Notes: a model not told the origin generated them from the sequence alone. A stretch of 26,154 bases of DNA from Rhodobacteraceae bacterium UBA2553 (GCA_002340515.1 DDMF01000024.1:7247-33400); one strand, 5' to 3'. Positions 13,907 through 22,118 are shown, numbered from the stretch's first letter. Program-made: numbers and translations.

Positions 13907-14920
13907 ATGGTAGATGCGCTAACACAGCTGTTGAATGAACGTGATTGGTTGATGGCCGATGGTGCAACTGGGACCACTTTGTTCAATATGGGTCTGACAT
14001 CCGGGGATGCACCAGAGCTTTGGAACGTCGAACAACAAGACAACATTCGCGCCTTGTATCGTGGTGCCGTTGATGCGGGTTCTGACATTTTCCTCACCAA
14101 TTCCTTTGGTGGCAACGCGTCGCGCCTGAAGCTGCACAATGCTCAGTCACGCGTACACGAGCTAAACAAAGCGGCCGCTGAATTGGGGCGTGAAGTCGCC
14201 GACGCCTCCGGCCGTAAAGTGATCGTCGCTGGCTCTGTTGGGCCCACTGGCGAAATTATGGAACCGATGGGGTCGCTGACCTTCGACGGTGCGGTTGAGA
14301 TGTTTCATGAACAAGCCGAGGGTCTGAAAGCTGGTGGTGCAGATGTGCTGTGGGTCGAAACCATTTCAGCAGCCGATGAATACAAAGCCGCCGCAAAGGC
14401 CGCGGAATTGGCGGGGATGGCCTGGTGTGGCACCATGAGCTTTGACACCGCCGGCCGCACAATGATGGGGATCACCTCGGCTGATCTCGCACAGATGGTT
14501 GAAACCATTCCCAACCCACCCATTGCGTTTGGTGCAAACTGTGGTGTGGGGGCGGCAGATCTGTTGCGCACGGTTCTTGGCTTTGCCGCACAAGGCTCGG
14601 AACGTCCCATCATTTCCAAAGGCAATGCGGGTATTCCTAAATACGTCGATGGGCATATCCACTATGATGGCACGCCAGAATTGATGGCGGATTACGCCGT
14701 GATTGCCCGCGATTGCGGCGCAAGCATCATTGGCGGCTGCTGTGGAACCACACCCGAGCATCTGCGCGCCATGCGTGAAGCCCTGGAAACCCGTCCCCGC
14801 AGCGAAACCCGCCCCACATTGGAAGAGATTGCAGCAGCTTTGGGCGGTTTTTCATCCAACTCAGACGGAACGGGTGATGACGAACCAAAAGCACGCCGCA
14901 CACGTCGTCGCGGAGGCTAA
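13907..14920 (+). CDS. bmt: Homocysteine S-methyltransferase (betaine-homocysteine methyltransferase / MetH N-terminal module type)
   Basis: The 337-residue protein is a zinc-dependent homocysteine methyltransferase barrel. LMADGATGTTLFNMGL and FLTNSFGGNASRLKLH are the homocysteine-site strands, VAGSVGPTGEIMEPMG follows, and the zinc ligands are Cys212 (FGANCG) and Cys278/Cys279 (GGCCGT). It makes methionine from homocysteine. Annotations often call it betaine-homocysteine methyltransferase, but with a corrinoid protein two genes away it more likely works as the first module of a split B12-dependent methionine synthase. The last 15 residues are basic (RRTRRRGG). The ATG at 13907 follows CCGGAGATCGAAA with a GGAG at eight bases. 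A terminator follows. Confidence 0.9.
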   Translation: MVDALTQLLNERDWLMADGATGTTLFNMGLTSGDAPELWNVEQQDNIRALYRGAVDAGSDIFLTNSFGGNASRLKLHNAQSRVHELNKAAAELGREVADASGRKVIVAGSVGPTGEIMEPMGSLTFDGAVEMFHEQAEGLKAGGADVLWVETISAADEYKAAAKAAELAGMAWCGTMSFDTAGRTMMGITSADLAQMVETIPNPPIAFGANCGVGAADLLRTVLGFAAQGSERPIISKGNAGIPKYVDGHIHYDGTPELMADYAVIARDCGASIIGGCCGTTPEHLRAMREALETRPRSETRPTLEEIAAALGGFSSNSDGTGDDEPKARRTRRRGG

Positions 14921-14942
14921 GACCGTAGCATTAATCCGTATT

Positions 14943-14975
14943 AAAAGGCCTGCCAACTGGTGGGCCTTTTTTTTT
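14943..14975 (+). terminator. Intrinsic terminator after the methyltransferase gene
   Basis: AAAAGGCC (14943-14950) pairs with GGCCTTTT (14963-14970), and the T run continues to 14975. It also lies at the end of the convergent radical SAM gene, whose stop is at 15000. Confidence 0.9.
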
Positions 14976-14999
14976 GTGGTCTTTACAAACACGACATTC

Positions 15000-16103
15000 T
15001 TAAAACAGTGACAGTTGATCCCCCACACGCTCTGGCAGTTTGAATGCTGTCACATCCAGCTCTGGCAGTTCAGAAGCCAGCTCCAATCGTTTTGCTGCCA
15101 GTTTGAACCGATGGTGCAAAAGCTTTGAAAACGTCCCACTGCCAGCCAAACGCTTACCGAATTCCGAGTTGTACGCTGCCCCGCCCCGCATTTCATACAT
15201 ACGTGACAACACCCGTTTGGCGCGGTCTGGAAATGCCTCTTCGATCCAATCTTTGAAAAGTGGCCCCACCTCACCCGGCAAGCGAAGCAATATATAATGT
15301 GCGGCCTGGGCACCCGCCTCTTTGCTCTCGTGCAAGATACGTTCCAATTCATGATCTGTCAGTGCGGGGACAATGGGGGCCACACCCACACGTACTGGGA
15401 TCCCTGCCTCCGAAAGGCGTTGAATGATCTGAAGTCGACGTTTAGGGCTCGGAACTCTTGGTTCCATTTTGCGAGAAACCGTAGCATCCAGACTGGTCAT
15501 CGAAATCGCAATATGAACCAGATTTTCCCGTGCCATTTGCGCCAATAGATCTATATCACGTTCAATCAGCGTGCCTTTTGTCGTGATGGTCACGGGGTGG
15601 CGATGCTCCCATAACACCTGCAAAATGCCACGCATCACCCGATAGTTTTTCTCAATCGGTTGGTATGGGTCGGTGTTTGTTCCAATTGCAATCGGCGCGA
15701 CACGGTAAGATTTCCGGCGAAGTTCTTTGCTCAGCTGATCTGGCGCTTTGGGCCGAGCAATCAGTCGCGTCTCGAAATCCAGCCCCGGTGAATAGCCCAA
15801 ATAGGCATGTGTCGGACGGGCAAAGCAATAGATACAGCCGTGTTCGCACCCTCGGTACGGATTTATTGATCGGTCAAACGGGATATCGGGCGAGCTATTG
15901 CGCGTGATCACGCTGCGCGGCGTCTCTTCTGTCACATATGTCTTAAGCGGCGGCGCGGCCTCTCTTGGCCAATCATCCTCAACATCATGGGTTTGGTAAG
16001 GGTCGAATCGACTTGGCTGGTTGCTGGTGGCCCCCCGCCCAGGACGCCGCGTCAACGCAACGTGGTTGTTTTCCTTGTTTCTCATACGGCAAGTGTAGAA
16101 CAT
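15000..16103 (-). CDS. PA0069-family radical SAM protein
   Basis: The 367-residue protein has the radical SAM cluster motif CEHGCIYC (Cys-x3-Cys-x2-Cys) within NPYRGCEHGCIYCFARPTHA, then IGTNTDPYQPIEK, VTITTKGTLIERD and LLRLPGEVGPLFKDW. This is the PA0069/Rv2578c family, distantly related to spore photoproduct lyase (SplB); its reaction is unknown. No accessory iron-sulfur domain is seen. The start is uncertain: ATG at 16103 or 16085 (MRNKENNH), and neither has a clear ribosome-binding site. It points against its neighbours, between the methyltransferase and corrinoid genes, and does not share their transcript. A role in cofactor or B12 chemistry would be speculation. Confidence 0.87.
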   Translation of the reverse strand: MFYTCRMRNKENNHVALTRRPGRGATSNQPSRFDPYQTHDVEDDWPREAAPPLKTYVTEETPRSVITRNSSPDIPFDRSINPYRGCEHGCIYCFARPTHAYLGYSPGLDFETRLIARPKAPDQLSKELRRKSYRVAPIAIGTNTDPYQPIEKNYRVMRGILQVLWEHRHPVTITTKGTLIERDIDLLAQMARENLVHIAISMTSLDATVSRKMEPRVPSPKRRLQIIQRLSEAGIPVRVGVAPIVPALTDHELERILHESKEAGAQAAHYILLRLPGEVGPLFKDWIEEAFPDRAKRVLSRMYEMRGGAAYNSEFGKRLAGSGTFSKLLHHRFKLAAKRLELASELPELDVTAFKLPERVGDQLSLF

Positions 16104-16263
16104 AAAGGGAACAATTGAAAGTTATTCACTATCCTTACGCGAATAATTCATTTGCTTTGGCGTCGGTCCAAGGGCACTCAGTGTCGCAATCGTTCCAGAC
16201 CAATGCTGCCAAATTGGCGCATGTGTTAAGGGACCAAGAGTTTCAGCCAAAGGAAAGGCGACC

Positions 16264-16968
16264 ATGTCCGACCAAGAAGACGATATCATCCTGAGCGAAT
16301 TGAGCGATGAAGAACTTGTTCAACAGATGCATGATGACCTTTACGACGGTCTCAAAGAAGAGATCGAAGAAGCGGTCGGCATTCTGCTGGAACGTGAATG
16401 GACGCCTTACCGCGTTTTGACCGAAGCCCTTGTGGCTGGCATGACCATTGTGGGCGCTGACTTCCGCGACGGTATCCTGTTTGTGCCAGAAGTACTCTTG
16501 GCCGCGAACGCGATGAAAGGTGGCATGGCCATCCTGAAACCATTGCTGGCCGAAACCGGCGCTCCGCGTATGGGTAAAATGGTGATCGGAACCGTGAAAG
16601 GCGACATCCACGACATCGGCAAAAACCTTGTGTCGATGATGATGGAAGGCGCTGGTTTCGAAGTGCATGACATGGGTATCAACAACCCTGTCGAAGGCTA
16701 TCTGGAAGCTCTTGAAAGAGAACAACCTGATATCCTTGGCATGTCCGCCTTATTGACCACCACCATGCCCTACATGAAGGTTGTGATCGACACCCTCATC
16801 GAAAAAGGCATCCGGGACGACTATGTTGTTTTGGTTGGTGGCGCACCGCTGAATGAAGAGTTCGGCAAGGCCATCGGCGCCGACAGCTATTGCCGTGATG
16901 CGGCCGTTGCCGTTGAAACCGCCAAAGAATACATGCTGAAAAAGCACAATCAACTTGCTGCAGGCTAA
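16264..16968 (+). CDS. Corrinoid (cobalamin-binding) protein of the MtbC/MetH B12-module type
   Basis: The 234-residue protein consists of an N-terminal four-helix cap (about 15-95, with VPEVLLAANAMKGGMAIL) and a Rossmann-like B12 domain. VKGDIHDIGKNLVSMMMEG carries the DxHxxG motif, with His116 as the lower cobalt ligand. ILGMSALLTTTMPYMKVVI and VLVGGAPLNEEFGKAIGAD are the other corrin-contacting segments. Such proteins carry a methyl group on cobalt between two methyltransferases. In this setting the likely acceptor partner is the homocysteine methyltransferase at 13907-14920; a folate methyltransferase would be needed from elsewhere. The ATG at 16264 follows GGAAAGG. A terminator follows at 16993-17019. 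Confidence 0.92.
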   Translation: MSDQEDDIILSELSDEELVQQMHDDLYDGLKEEIEEAVGILLEREWTPYRVLTEALVAGMTIVGADFRDGILFVPEVLLAANAMKGGMAILKPLLAETGAPRMGKMVIGTVKGDIHDIGKNLVSMMMEGAGFEVHDMGINNPVEGYLEALEREQPDILGMSALLTTTMPYMKVVIDTLIEKGIRDDYVVLVGGAPLNEEFGKAIGADSYCRDAAVAVETAKEYMLKKHNQLAAG

Positions 16969-16992
16969 GCAATTGATGTGAATATTCGGATC

Positions 16993-17019
16993 AGGCCTCG
17001 CTTTTTTGCGGGGCCTTTT
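16993..17019 (+). terminator. Intrinsic terminator after the corrinoid protein gene
   Basis: AGGCCTCGC (16993-17001) pairs with GCGGGGCCT (17008-17016) with one G-U wobble and a six-T loop, followed by CCTTTTCTTTT. Confidence 0.85.
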
Positions 17020-17063
17020 CTTTTGCCCTTTTCATTTGATGCGGGCGCCCCCACATATGGGGA

Positions 17064-17249
17064 ATGAGCAAAACACGCTACGCCTTCTTATTGTTTCTGG
17101 TCCTCGCCGCAGGGGGGCTGACCGTGCTTGTGGCAGGCTTAGCAATCAGCAGTGGCAAGCTGAACGGGCAAACGGCCATGTCGCTTATGCCTTTGTTGTT
17201 GCTTCTGTCTGTGGCAGTGAAAGCCCTTCGGCCTGATGGTAAAGAATAA
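17064..17249 (+). CDS. Small membrane protein of unknown function
   Basis: This 61-residue frame reads MSKTRYAFLLFLVLAAGGLT, continues as a first hydrophobic helix, has a short polar turn (SSGKLNGQT), then a second helix (AMSLMPLLLLLSVAVKAL) and a charged end (RPDGKE). A positive N-terminus and two helices make a plausible small integral membrane hairpin with both ends on the cytoplasmic side. The GGGGA before the ATG is unusually close for a ribosome-binding site. I do not recognise the family. It sits between the corrinoid and DUF1638 genes, so association with that pathway is possible, but coding status itself is only likely. Confidence 0.55.
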   Translation: MSKTRYAFLLFLVLAAGGLTVLVAGLAISSGKLNGQTAMSLMPLLLLLSVAVKALRPDGKE

Positions 17250-17357
17250 ATACAAACCCTGAACTTACCCCGGTTTGCTTAGATATTTTCTGTGTTAAAT
17301 GTTATCATGTTCTCACCACGCCGCATTTTGCCCATCGGCTAACAACGAGGAACCGCC

Positions 17358-18005
17358 ATGACAGCTTTGCCCCCAACGGATGAGAATCTAACCCGCGACG
17401 GGCTCGCGCCAACAGTTGAAAAAGGACAGGTGCTGATTTTGGCCTGTGGGGCTTTGGCAAATGAAATTATTGCGGTCATTCGCCAAAATAAATGGGATCA
17501 TATGACCCTGACCTGTCTGCCAGCGATCCTGCATAATACACCAGATCAAATCCCAGCTGCTGTCGAAGACGCTTTGCTAAAGCACCAAAAGGACTTCGAC
17601 CAGATCTTTTTGGCCTATGCCGATTGTGGCACCGGGGGCGCGCTCCAATCCATTTGTGACGCGCATGGCATTCAAATGATCCAAGGGCCACATTGCTATT
17701 CATTTTTTGAAGGAACCGAAGGGTTCCTTGACCGCGCGGAAGACGAGATTGATACCTTTTATCTGACTGACTTCCTCGCGCGTGGCTTTGAAAACTTCGT
17801 CATCAAACCGCTGGGACTGGATCGCCACCCTGAACTGCGTGACATGTATTTCGGCCATTACACCCGACTTGTCTATCAGGCACAGACCAACAATCCTGCT
17901 CTCGACAAACTTGCGCAAGATGCAGCGGACCGACTTGGGTTACGATATGAACGCAGGTTTACAGGCTACGGCGATCTGGAAACCGCTTTGGCATCAGTGG
18001 ATTAA
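17358..18005 (+). CDS. DUF1638-domain protein
   Basis: The 215-residue soluble protein has the DUF1638 pattern: QVLILACGALANEIIAVI near residue 24, TLTCLPAILHNTPDQIP, IFLAYADCGTGGALQSICDA, GPHCYSFFEGTEGFL and YFTDFLARGF-like segments (here YLTDFLARGFENFV). Several conserved Cys and His residues (ACG, DCGTGG, PHCYSF) suggest a metal or thiol site. The function is uncharacterised. DUF1638 genes tend to lie beside corrinoid methyltransferase genes, and this one follows a corrinoid protein, so a part in B12-dependent methyl transfer or its upkeep is a reasonable inference. The ATG at 17358 follows GAGGA by six bases. It converges on sufE. Confidence 0.88.
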   Translation: MTALPPTDENLTRDGLAPTVEKGQVLILACGALANEIIAVIRQNKWDHMTLTCLPAILHNTPDQIPAAVEDALLKHQKDFDQIFLAYADCGTGGALQSICDAHGIQMIQGPHCYSFFEGTEGFLDRAEDEIDTFYLTDFLARGFENFVIKPLGLDRHPELRDMYFGHYTRLVYQAQTNNPALDKLAQDAADRLGLRYERRFTGYGDLETALASVD

Positions 18006-18033
18006 TGCGTTTCGGACTTAAACGCGAAATGCT

Positions 18034-18444
18034 CTAGATCGCCTCAGAGGCCGTTTTTCTGATCCGTTCAACCATCGAGCGCACACCGTTGGATCGCTGC
18101 GCCGACAAATGTTCGTTCAGCCCAAGCCGCCCCAACTCAGACACAGCATCAACACCAAGGACGTCAGCAACAGGAAGACCGTTATAAAGCGCACCAAGGA
18201 CAGCAACCAATCCGCGCACAATCATTGCGTCGCTGTCGCCTTGAAACCGGTAAATCCCCGCCTCAATCATGGGCTGCAACCAAACTTGGCTCGCACAGCC
18301 ATCTACCTTGGTCGCAGGCACCTTTAGCGCCTCATCCAGCGGCACCATGGCTTTGCCCATGTCGATCACCATGGCGTATCGATCTTCCCAATCGTCCAGA
18401 AATTCGAAATCTTCGACAATCTCTTCAAATGCTGCGCTGGCCAT
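18034..18444 (-). CDS. sufE: SufE family cysteine desulfurase-associated sulfur acceptor
   Basis: The 136-residue protein contains FEFLDDWEDRYAMVIDMGKA and KVDGCASQVWL, where Cys50 is the sulfur-accepting residue of SufE, followed by RFQGDSDAMIVRGLVAVL. SufE takes persulfide sulfur from SufS for iron-sulfur cluster assembly; the suf operon itself is not here, which is common for sufE in this group. The ATG at 18444 (MASAAFEEIV) is chosen because GGAGG lies five bases before it; the earlier in-frame ATG at 18456 contains that ribosome-binding site. Confidence 0.93.
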   Translation of the reverse strand: MASAAFEEIVEDFEFLDDWEDRYAMVIDMGKAMVPLDEALKVPATKVDGCASQVWLQPMIEAGIYRFQGDSDAMIVRGLVAVLGALYNGLPVADVLGVDAVSELGRLGLNEHLSAQRSNGVRSMVERIRKTASEAI

Positions 18445-18566
18445 CCTGCCCTCCATTGCTTCTTTTCACCTAAGGAGATCGGCTGAAAAGGTCCAGCCCT
18501 GCAATGGCTCTCTTTTCAAAAGCCGCGTCATGCGCTAACCCTTTGAGCAGAACCAAAGGAGCCCCT

Positions 18567-19037
18567 ATGCGTATCCGAATTCTTGCTGTCTCTGCCATGT
18601 GCCTTGGTCTTACCGCTTGCGGCGGTGGCACCAATTTGAATCCACTGTCCTGGTTCCAACGCTCAGGCCCCAAAGATGTGGCCCTGATTCCTGAAGGCGG
18701 GTTTCTTGACGCGCAGGACCAGCGCCTTTTGGTGTCTGACGTTGCTGAAATGCAAGTGCTTCAGGCGTCGGGTGGTGTGATCATTCGCGCCAAGGGTCTG
18801 CCGCCCCGTTTGGGCTATTGGGATGCAGAACTTGTATCAAACAGCCTTGACACGCCAGAAAAGGGCGTGTTGACCTATGAGTTCCGCATTTCCGAACCGC
18901 CCTATCACACCAATACCGGACGCACCAAACAGCGCGAAGTCTTTGTGGGGCATTTTGTGTCGAACGCGAAATTGCGCAATGTCACCAGCATTCGTGTTTT
19001 GGGCACCAAAAACAGCCGTTCTTCGCGGGTCAAATAA
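18567..19037 (+). CDS. Small predicted lipoprotein, unknown function
   Basis: The 156-residue protein begins MRIRILAVSAMCLGLTACGG: a short basic end, a hydrophobic stretch and the lipobox LTAC, so it should be cleaved and lipid-anchored at Cys18. The mature part has ALIPEGGFLDAQDQRLLVSD, VIIRAKGLPPRLGYWDAEL and a strand-rich remainder ending SRSSRVK; I do not recognise a domain. The ATG at 18567 follows AAGGAG by five bases and gives the signal sequence; the frame extends to 18504 without one. It is divergent from sufE and convergent with rnd. Confidence 0.82.
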   Translation: MRIRILAVSAMCLGLTACGGGTNLNPLSWFQRSGPKDVALIPEGGFLDAQDQRLLVSDVAEMQVLQASGGVIIRAKGLPPRLGYWDAELVSNSLDTPEKGVLTYEFRISEPPYHTNTGRTKQREVFVGHFVSNAKLRNVTSIRVLGTKNSRSSRVK

Positions 19038-19040
19038 CTT

Positions 19041-19067
19041 AAAGAAGCGGGGTTAACCCGCTGCTTT
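19041..19067. terminator. Hairpin between convergent genes, probable bidirectional terminator
   Basis: AGCGGG (19046-19051) pairs with CCCGCT (19057-19062), and AAAG/CTTT extend the stem across one mismatch. A/T-rich bases flank it, but the T run is short. It lies between the ends of the lipoprotein and rnd genes. Confidence 0.6.
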
Positions 19068-19073
19068 AATGCA

Positions 19074-20234
19074 TTAAACTTCGAACACTTCCACCCGCTG
19101 ACCTTTTGCGGCCAAAGCGAGTTTGCCTTCGCACAGGCGCACCGCATCATCGCCAAACACCTCAGCTCGCCATCCTGACAGAGCCTCGACATTGCGTTTC
19201 CCAGCCGCCAGAGCATCCAGGTCTGCGGCAGATGCAATAAGCTTCTGCGCCACTTTTTCCTGCTCACACCGCGCCTTTAGCAAAACACGCAGCAGATCCG
19301 CCAAGGCTGGATTGACCTGTATCTTTTCTTTGCTTTGATCTGAGACCTTTGGGAGCATTTCCTGATCGCAAGCCAACCCATCAGCGATGGCTTTTAGAAT
19401 GCCGTCGGCAATGTCCCCCCGGCGTGCTTCGCGCAGAAGCAGGCGCGAGCGACCCAGCTCTTGAATATTTTTTGGTTTGGTTGACGCAAGCTCTAGCAAT
19501 GCATCATCTTTCATCACCCGGTTGCGCGGAATATTCCGGGATTGCGCATAGATTTCACGAAACTTTGCAAGCTCGCGCACAATTCCCAGAAAACGCCCGG
19601 AATTGGTGCGGGTTTTCACCCGTTTCCACGCCTCTGGCGGGTCAATTGTATAGGTGGTCGGATGGGTTAAAACACGCAGCTCTTCTTGCACCCATTTGGA
19701 GCGACCCGATTTTTCAAGTTCTGCCGCCAGCCATTCGTAAACACGGCGCAGATGGGTCACATCGCCAATAGCATAGGTTTTCTGTGCATCGGTCAAAGGA
19801 CGGCGCGACCAATCGGTAAAGCGGCTGGATTTGTCCATTTGCTCTTTGGCAATTTTCCGCACCAGCGTCTCGTACCCCACCTGATCACCAAACCCACACA
19901 CCATGGCCGCAACCTGCGTATCAAAAAGCGGCACGGGAAACACGCCAGCTTCGACAAAAAAGATTTCAAGATCCTGACGGGCGGCGTGAAACACCTTCAC
20001 AACATCTTCATTGCGAAAGAGGTCATACATGGGTTCCAGCGACAGCCCCTCAACCAAGGGGTCCACCAAAACCGCATCTTCTTCCGCAGTTCCGGGCACA
20101 GCCATCTGTACAAGGCATAATTTGGAATAATAGGTGCGTTCACGCAGGAACTCTGTATCGACCGTCACATAGGGATGATTGGCGGCGCGCGCACAAAATT
20201 CTGCAAGCGCTTCGGTGGTTGTGATGGTAATCAT
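19074..20234 (-). CDS. rnd: Ribonuclease D
   Basis: The 386-residue 3'-5' exonuclease has the DEDDy catalytic pattern: VTVDTEFLRERTYY (Asp and Glu), KVFHAARQDLEIFF with the second Asp, and YAIGDVTHL with Tyr and Asp. An HRDC domain occupies about residues 210-290 (ARRGDIADGILKAIADG lies at its end). RNase D trims tRNA and other stable RNA 3' ends. The length fits the family. The ATG at 20234 follows an AGGA about eight bases earlier. It follows purM-purN on the same strand after 108 bases; the gap contains the palindrome GGCGAATTCGCC at 20293-20304 but no clear promoter. Confidence 0.95.
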   Translation of the reverse strand: MITITTTEALAEFCARAANHPYVTVDTEFLRERTYYSKLCLVQMAVPGTAEEDAVLVDPLVEGLSLEPMYDLFRNEDVVKVFHAARQDLEIFFVEAGVFPVPLFDTQVAAMVCGFGDQVGYETLVRKIAKEQMDKSSRFTDWSRRPLTDAQKTYAIGDVTHLRRVYEWLAAELEKSGRSKWVQEELRVLTHPTTYTIDPPEAWKRVKTRTNSGRFLGIVRELAKFREIYAQSRNIPRNRVMKDDALLELASTKPKNIQELGRSRLLLREARRGDIADGILKAIADGLACDQEMLPKVSDQSKEKIQVNPALADLLRVLLKARCEQEKVAQKLIASAADLDALAAGKRNVEALSGWRAEVFGDDAVRLCEGKLALAAKGQRVEVFEV

Positions 20235-20342
20235 TTCAGTATCCTGATCGAGTGGCCCATTGGGGTTCGGGGCGGCGTTCGGGGAGGTTTACGGCGAATT
20301 CGCCTGAAAGAAAAGCCTTGTGGCAAACGGGGAGCGTGGCAA

Positions 20343-20957
20343 TCACCCAAATAACACAGGCGTCTTGTCGCCCTGCGCAAATCGGCGCAAAACAGCGGGA
20401 TATAGAAGGTGTTCCTGAACCAAAACGCGCGCGGACAATTCGTCAGCGGTATCGCCTTGTAACACCGGCACGCGGGCTTGCCCCAAAATAGGCCCGCCAT
20501 CAAGTTCGGCTGTCACTTCGTGAACGGAACACCCGGCCTGCACGTCCCCCGCATCAATTGCGCGTTGATGTGTGTGTAGCCCTTTATATTTAGGCAGCAA
20601 TGAGGGGTGGATGTTTAAACATTTCCCAGCCCAATGTCCTGTGAAACCCTCTGTCAAGATCCGCATAAACCCGGCAAGACAGATGATATCGGGGTTCGCC
20701 GCCTCTAGGCGTGCTGTCAGGGCCTCTTCAAACCCCGAACGATCGCCTTTGAAGTCGCGGTGATCCACAACCGCGGTTTCAATGCCCAAGTCAGCCGCTT
20801 TGGCAAGGCCGCCAGCCTCTGGAATATTGGACAACACAAGGCATGGGCGCGCAGGGTGGTCACCGATCATCGAGTTGACCAGCGTCACCATGTTAGAGCC
20901 GCCCCCTGAAATCAGGATGGCGACCCGTTTATGCTGCCCTGCCCCGCCTTCTATCAC
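20343..20957 (-). CDS. purN: Phosphoribosylglycinamide formyltransferase
   Basis: The 204-residue enzyme adds a formyl group from 10-formyl-tetrahydrofolate to GAR in purine synthesis. RVAILISGGGSNM is the phosphate-binding loop, CLAGFMRILT and NIHPSLLPKYKGLHTHQRAI hold the catalytic Asn and His, and SVHEVTAELDGGPILGQ carries the catalytic Asp. The start appears to be GTG at 20957, which overlaps the purM stop by four bases (GTGA); there is no strong ribosome-binding site, as expected for a coupled gene. Confidence 0.96.
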   Translation of the reverse strand: MIEGGAGQHKRVAILISGGGSNMVTLVNSMIGDHPARPCLVLSNIPEAGGLAKAADLGIETAVVDHRDFKGDRSGFEEALTARLEAANPDIICLAGFMRILTEGFTGHWAGKCLNIHPSLLPKYKGLHTHQRAIDAGDVQAGCSVHEVTAELDGGPILGQARVPVLQGDTADELSARVLVQEHLLYPAVLRRFAQGDKTPVLFG

Positions 20958-22003
20958 AGAAGTGAGCCTAGGTATTTTACACCTTCGCCGGTTTGGATAA
21001 TGCCCAATTGGCTGACCTTCTCACCGGCGTCCGTCAACAGTTTGGTGATCGTCTTCACCTGCTTGCTGTCCACCACCATGATCATACCCAGGCCTGCGTT
21101 GAAGGTTTTAAGCAGTTCCGCTTCGCTCATCTGACCGGTTTCAGCGAGCCATTTGAAGACGGGCGGCAGATCCCAAGAATCCAGATCAATCACGGCACCC
21201 AGAGTGTTGGGCAATACGCGCGGCAGGTTTTCGGTCAGGCCACCGCCCGTGATATGGGCCAGCGCATGGACGCCGCCGGATTTGATCGCTTCCAACACTT
21301 GCGTGACATACAGGCGAGTCGGCGTCAGCAGTTCGGCACCCAATGTAACATCACTGTTCCACGGACATTCCGCATCCCAGCCAAGGCCAGAAACCTCTAC
21401 CAGCTTGCGCACCAGCGAATAGCCATTGGAATGCACCCCATCCGAGGCCAGCCCCAGCAACACGTCACCCGGACGCACACCACGCGGCAAGACTTCGCCG
21501 CGTTCCAGCGCACCGACAGCAAAGCCCGCGAGATCAAAATCACCGTCATCATACATGCCCGGCATTTCGGCGGTTTCCCCACCGATCAGCGCACAGCGAG
21601 ACATCTCGCATCCTTTGGCAATGCCTTCGATGATCCGCGCGGCTTTGTCTGTTTCCAGACGGCCTGTTGCGAAGTAATCAAGAAAGAAAAGAGGCTCTGC
21701 CCCTTGGCACACAAGGTCGTTCACGCACATGGCCACAAGATCGATACCAATCGTGTCCACATTGCCGGTGTCAATTGCGATGCGCAATTTGGTGCCCACA
21801 CCGTCTGTGGCAGACACAAGAACCGGGTCGTTGAACCCTGCGCCCTTAAGGTCAAACAGCGCGCCAAAGCCGCCCAGACCCGCCATCACGCCTGGACGGT
21901 TGGTCCGTTTGGCGGCCGGTTTGATCCGCTCCACCAGCGCGTTGCCTGCGTCAATATCTACACCTGCATCCGCATAGGTGATGCCCTTAGACTGATCGCT
22001 CAT
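20954..22003 (-). CDS. purM: Phosphoribosylformylglycinamidine cyclo-ligase (AIR synthetase)
   Basis: The 349-residue protein starts MSDQSKGITYADAGVDIDAG, the standard PurM opening, and includes DPVLVSATDGVGTKLRIA, MCVNDLVCQGAEPLFFLDY, GCALIGGETAEMPGMY-like sequence (here CALIGGETAEMPGMYDDG) and ALAHITGGGLTENLPRVLP. It converts FGAM to AIR. The ATG at 22003 follows a GGGGG by five bases. It is translationally coupled to purN. Its upstream region is shared with a divergent tRNA gene. Confidence 0.98.
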   Translation of the reverse strand: MSDQSKGITYADAGVDIDAGNALVERIKPAAKRTNRPGVMAGLGGFGALFDLKGAGFNDPVLVSATDGVGTKLRIAIDTGNVDTIGIDLVAMCVNDLVCQGAEPLFFLDYFATGRLETDKAARIIEGIAKGCEMSRCALIGGETAEMPGMYDDGDFDLAGFAVGALERGEVLPRGVRPGDVLLGLASDGVHSNGYSLVRKLVEVSGLGWDAECPWNSDVTLGAELLTPTRLYVTQVLEAIKSGGVHALAHITGGGLTENLPRVLPNTLGAVIDLDSWDLPPVFKWLAETGQMSEAELLKTFNAGLGMIMVVDSKQVKTITKLLTDAGEKVSQLGIIQTGEGVKYLGSLL

Positions 22004-22065
22004 GTCGACCCCCGATAATCCAAAGCTGCGTTTTCACGCCACGAGGTAACTTAGTGCGCGCAAAG

Positions 22066-22093
22066 AGTCTACGCCCAGCTTGACGTGGGCCAA
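22066..22093 (-). promoter_or_regulatory. Candidate promoter of purM-purN
   Basis: On the minus strand TTGGCC (22088-22093) and TAGACT (22066-22071) are 16 bases apart. The elements overlap the -35 region of the divergent tRNA promoter, so the two polymerases might compete. Weak consensus makes this tentative. Confidence 0.3.
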
Positions 22094-22107
22094 AAGTTTG
22101 ATACCTA
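22080..22107 (+). promoter_or_regulatory. Candidate promoter of the CAU tRNA gene
   Basis: TTGACG (22080-22085) is a near-perfect -35 box placed 34 bases before the tRNA. The -10 is poor: TACCTA at 22102-22107 with 16-base spacing is the best option. Confidence 0.42.
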
Positions 22108-22118
22108 GGGGGCACGGT

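Noticed and set aside
18006..18033. GCGTTT/AAACGC inverted repeat as a terminator between DUF1638 and sufE
   Set aside because: The stem is only six bases and no T run follows on either strand.
20993..22018. Plus-strand open frame of 341 codons covering purM
   Set aside because: It is antisense to purM over its whole length; the His/Gln/Arg/Thr-rich translation has no recognisable fold.
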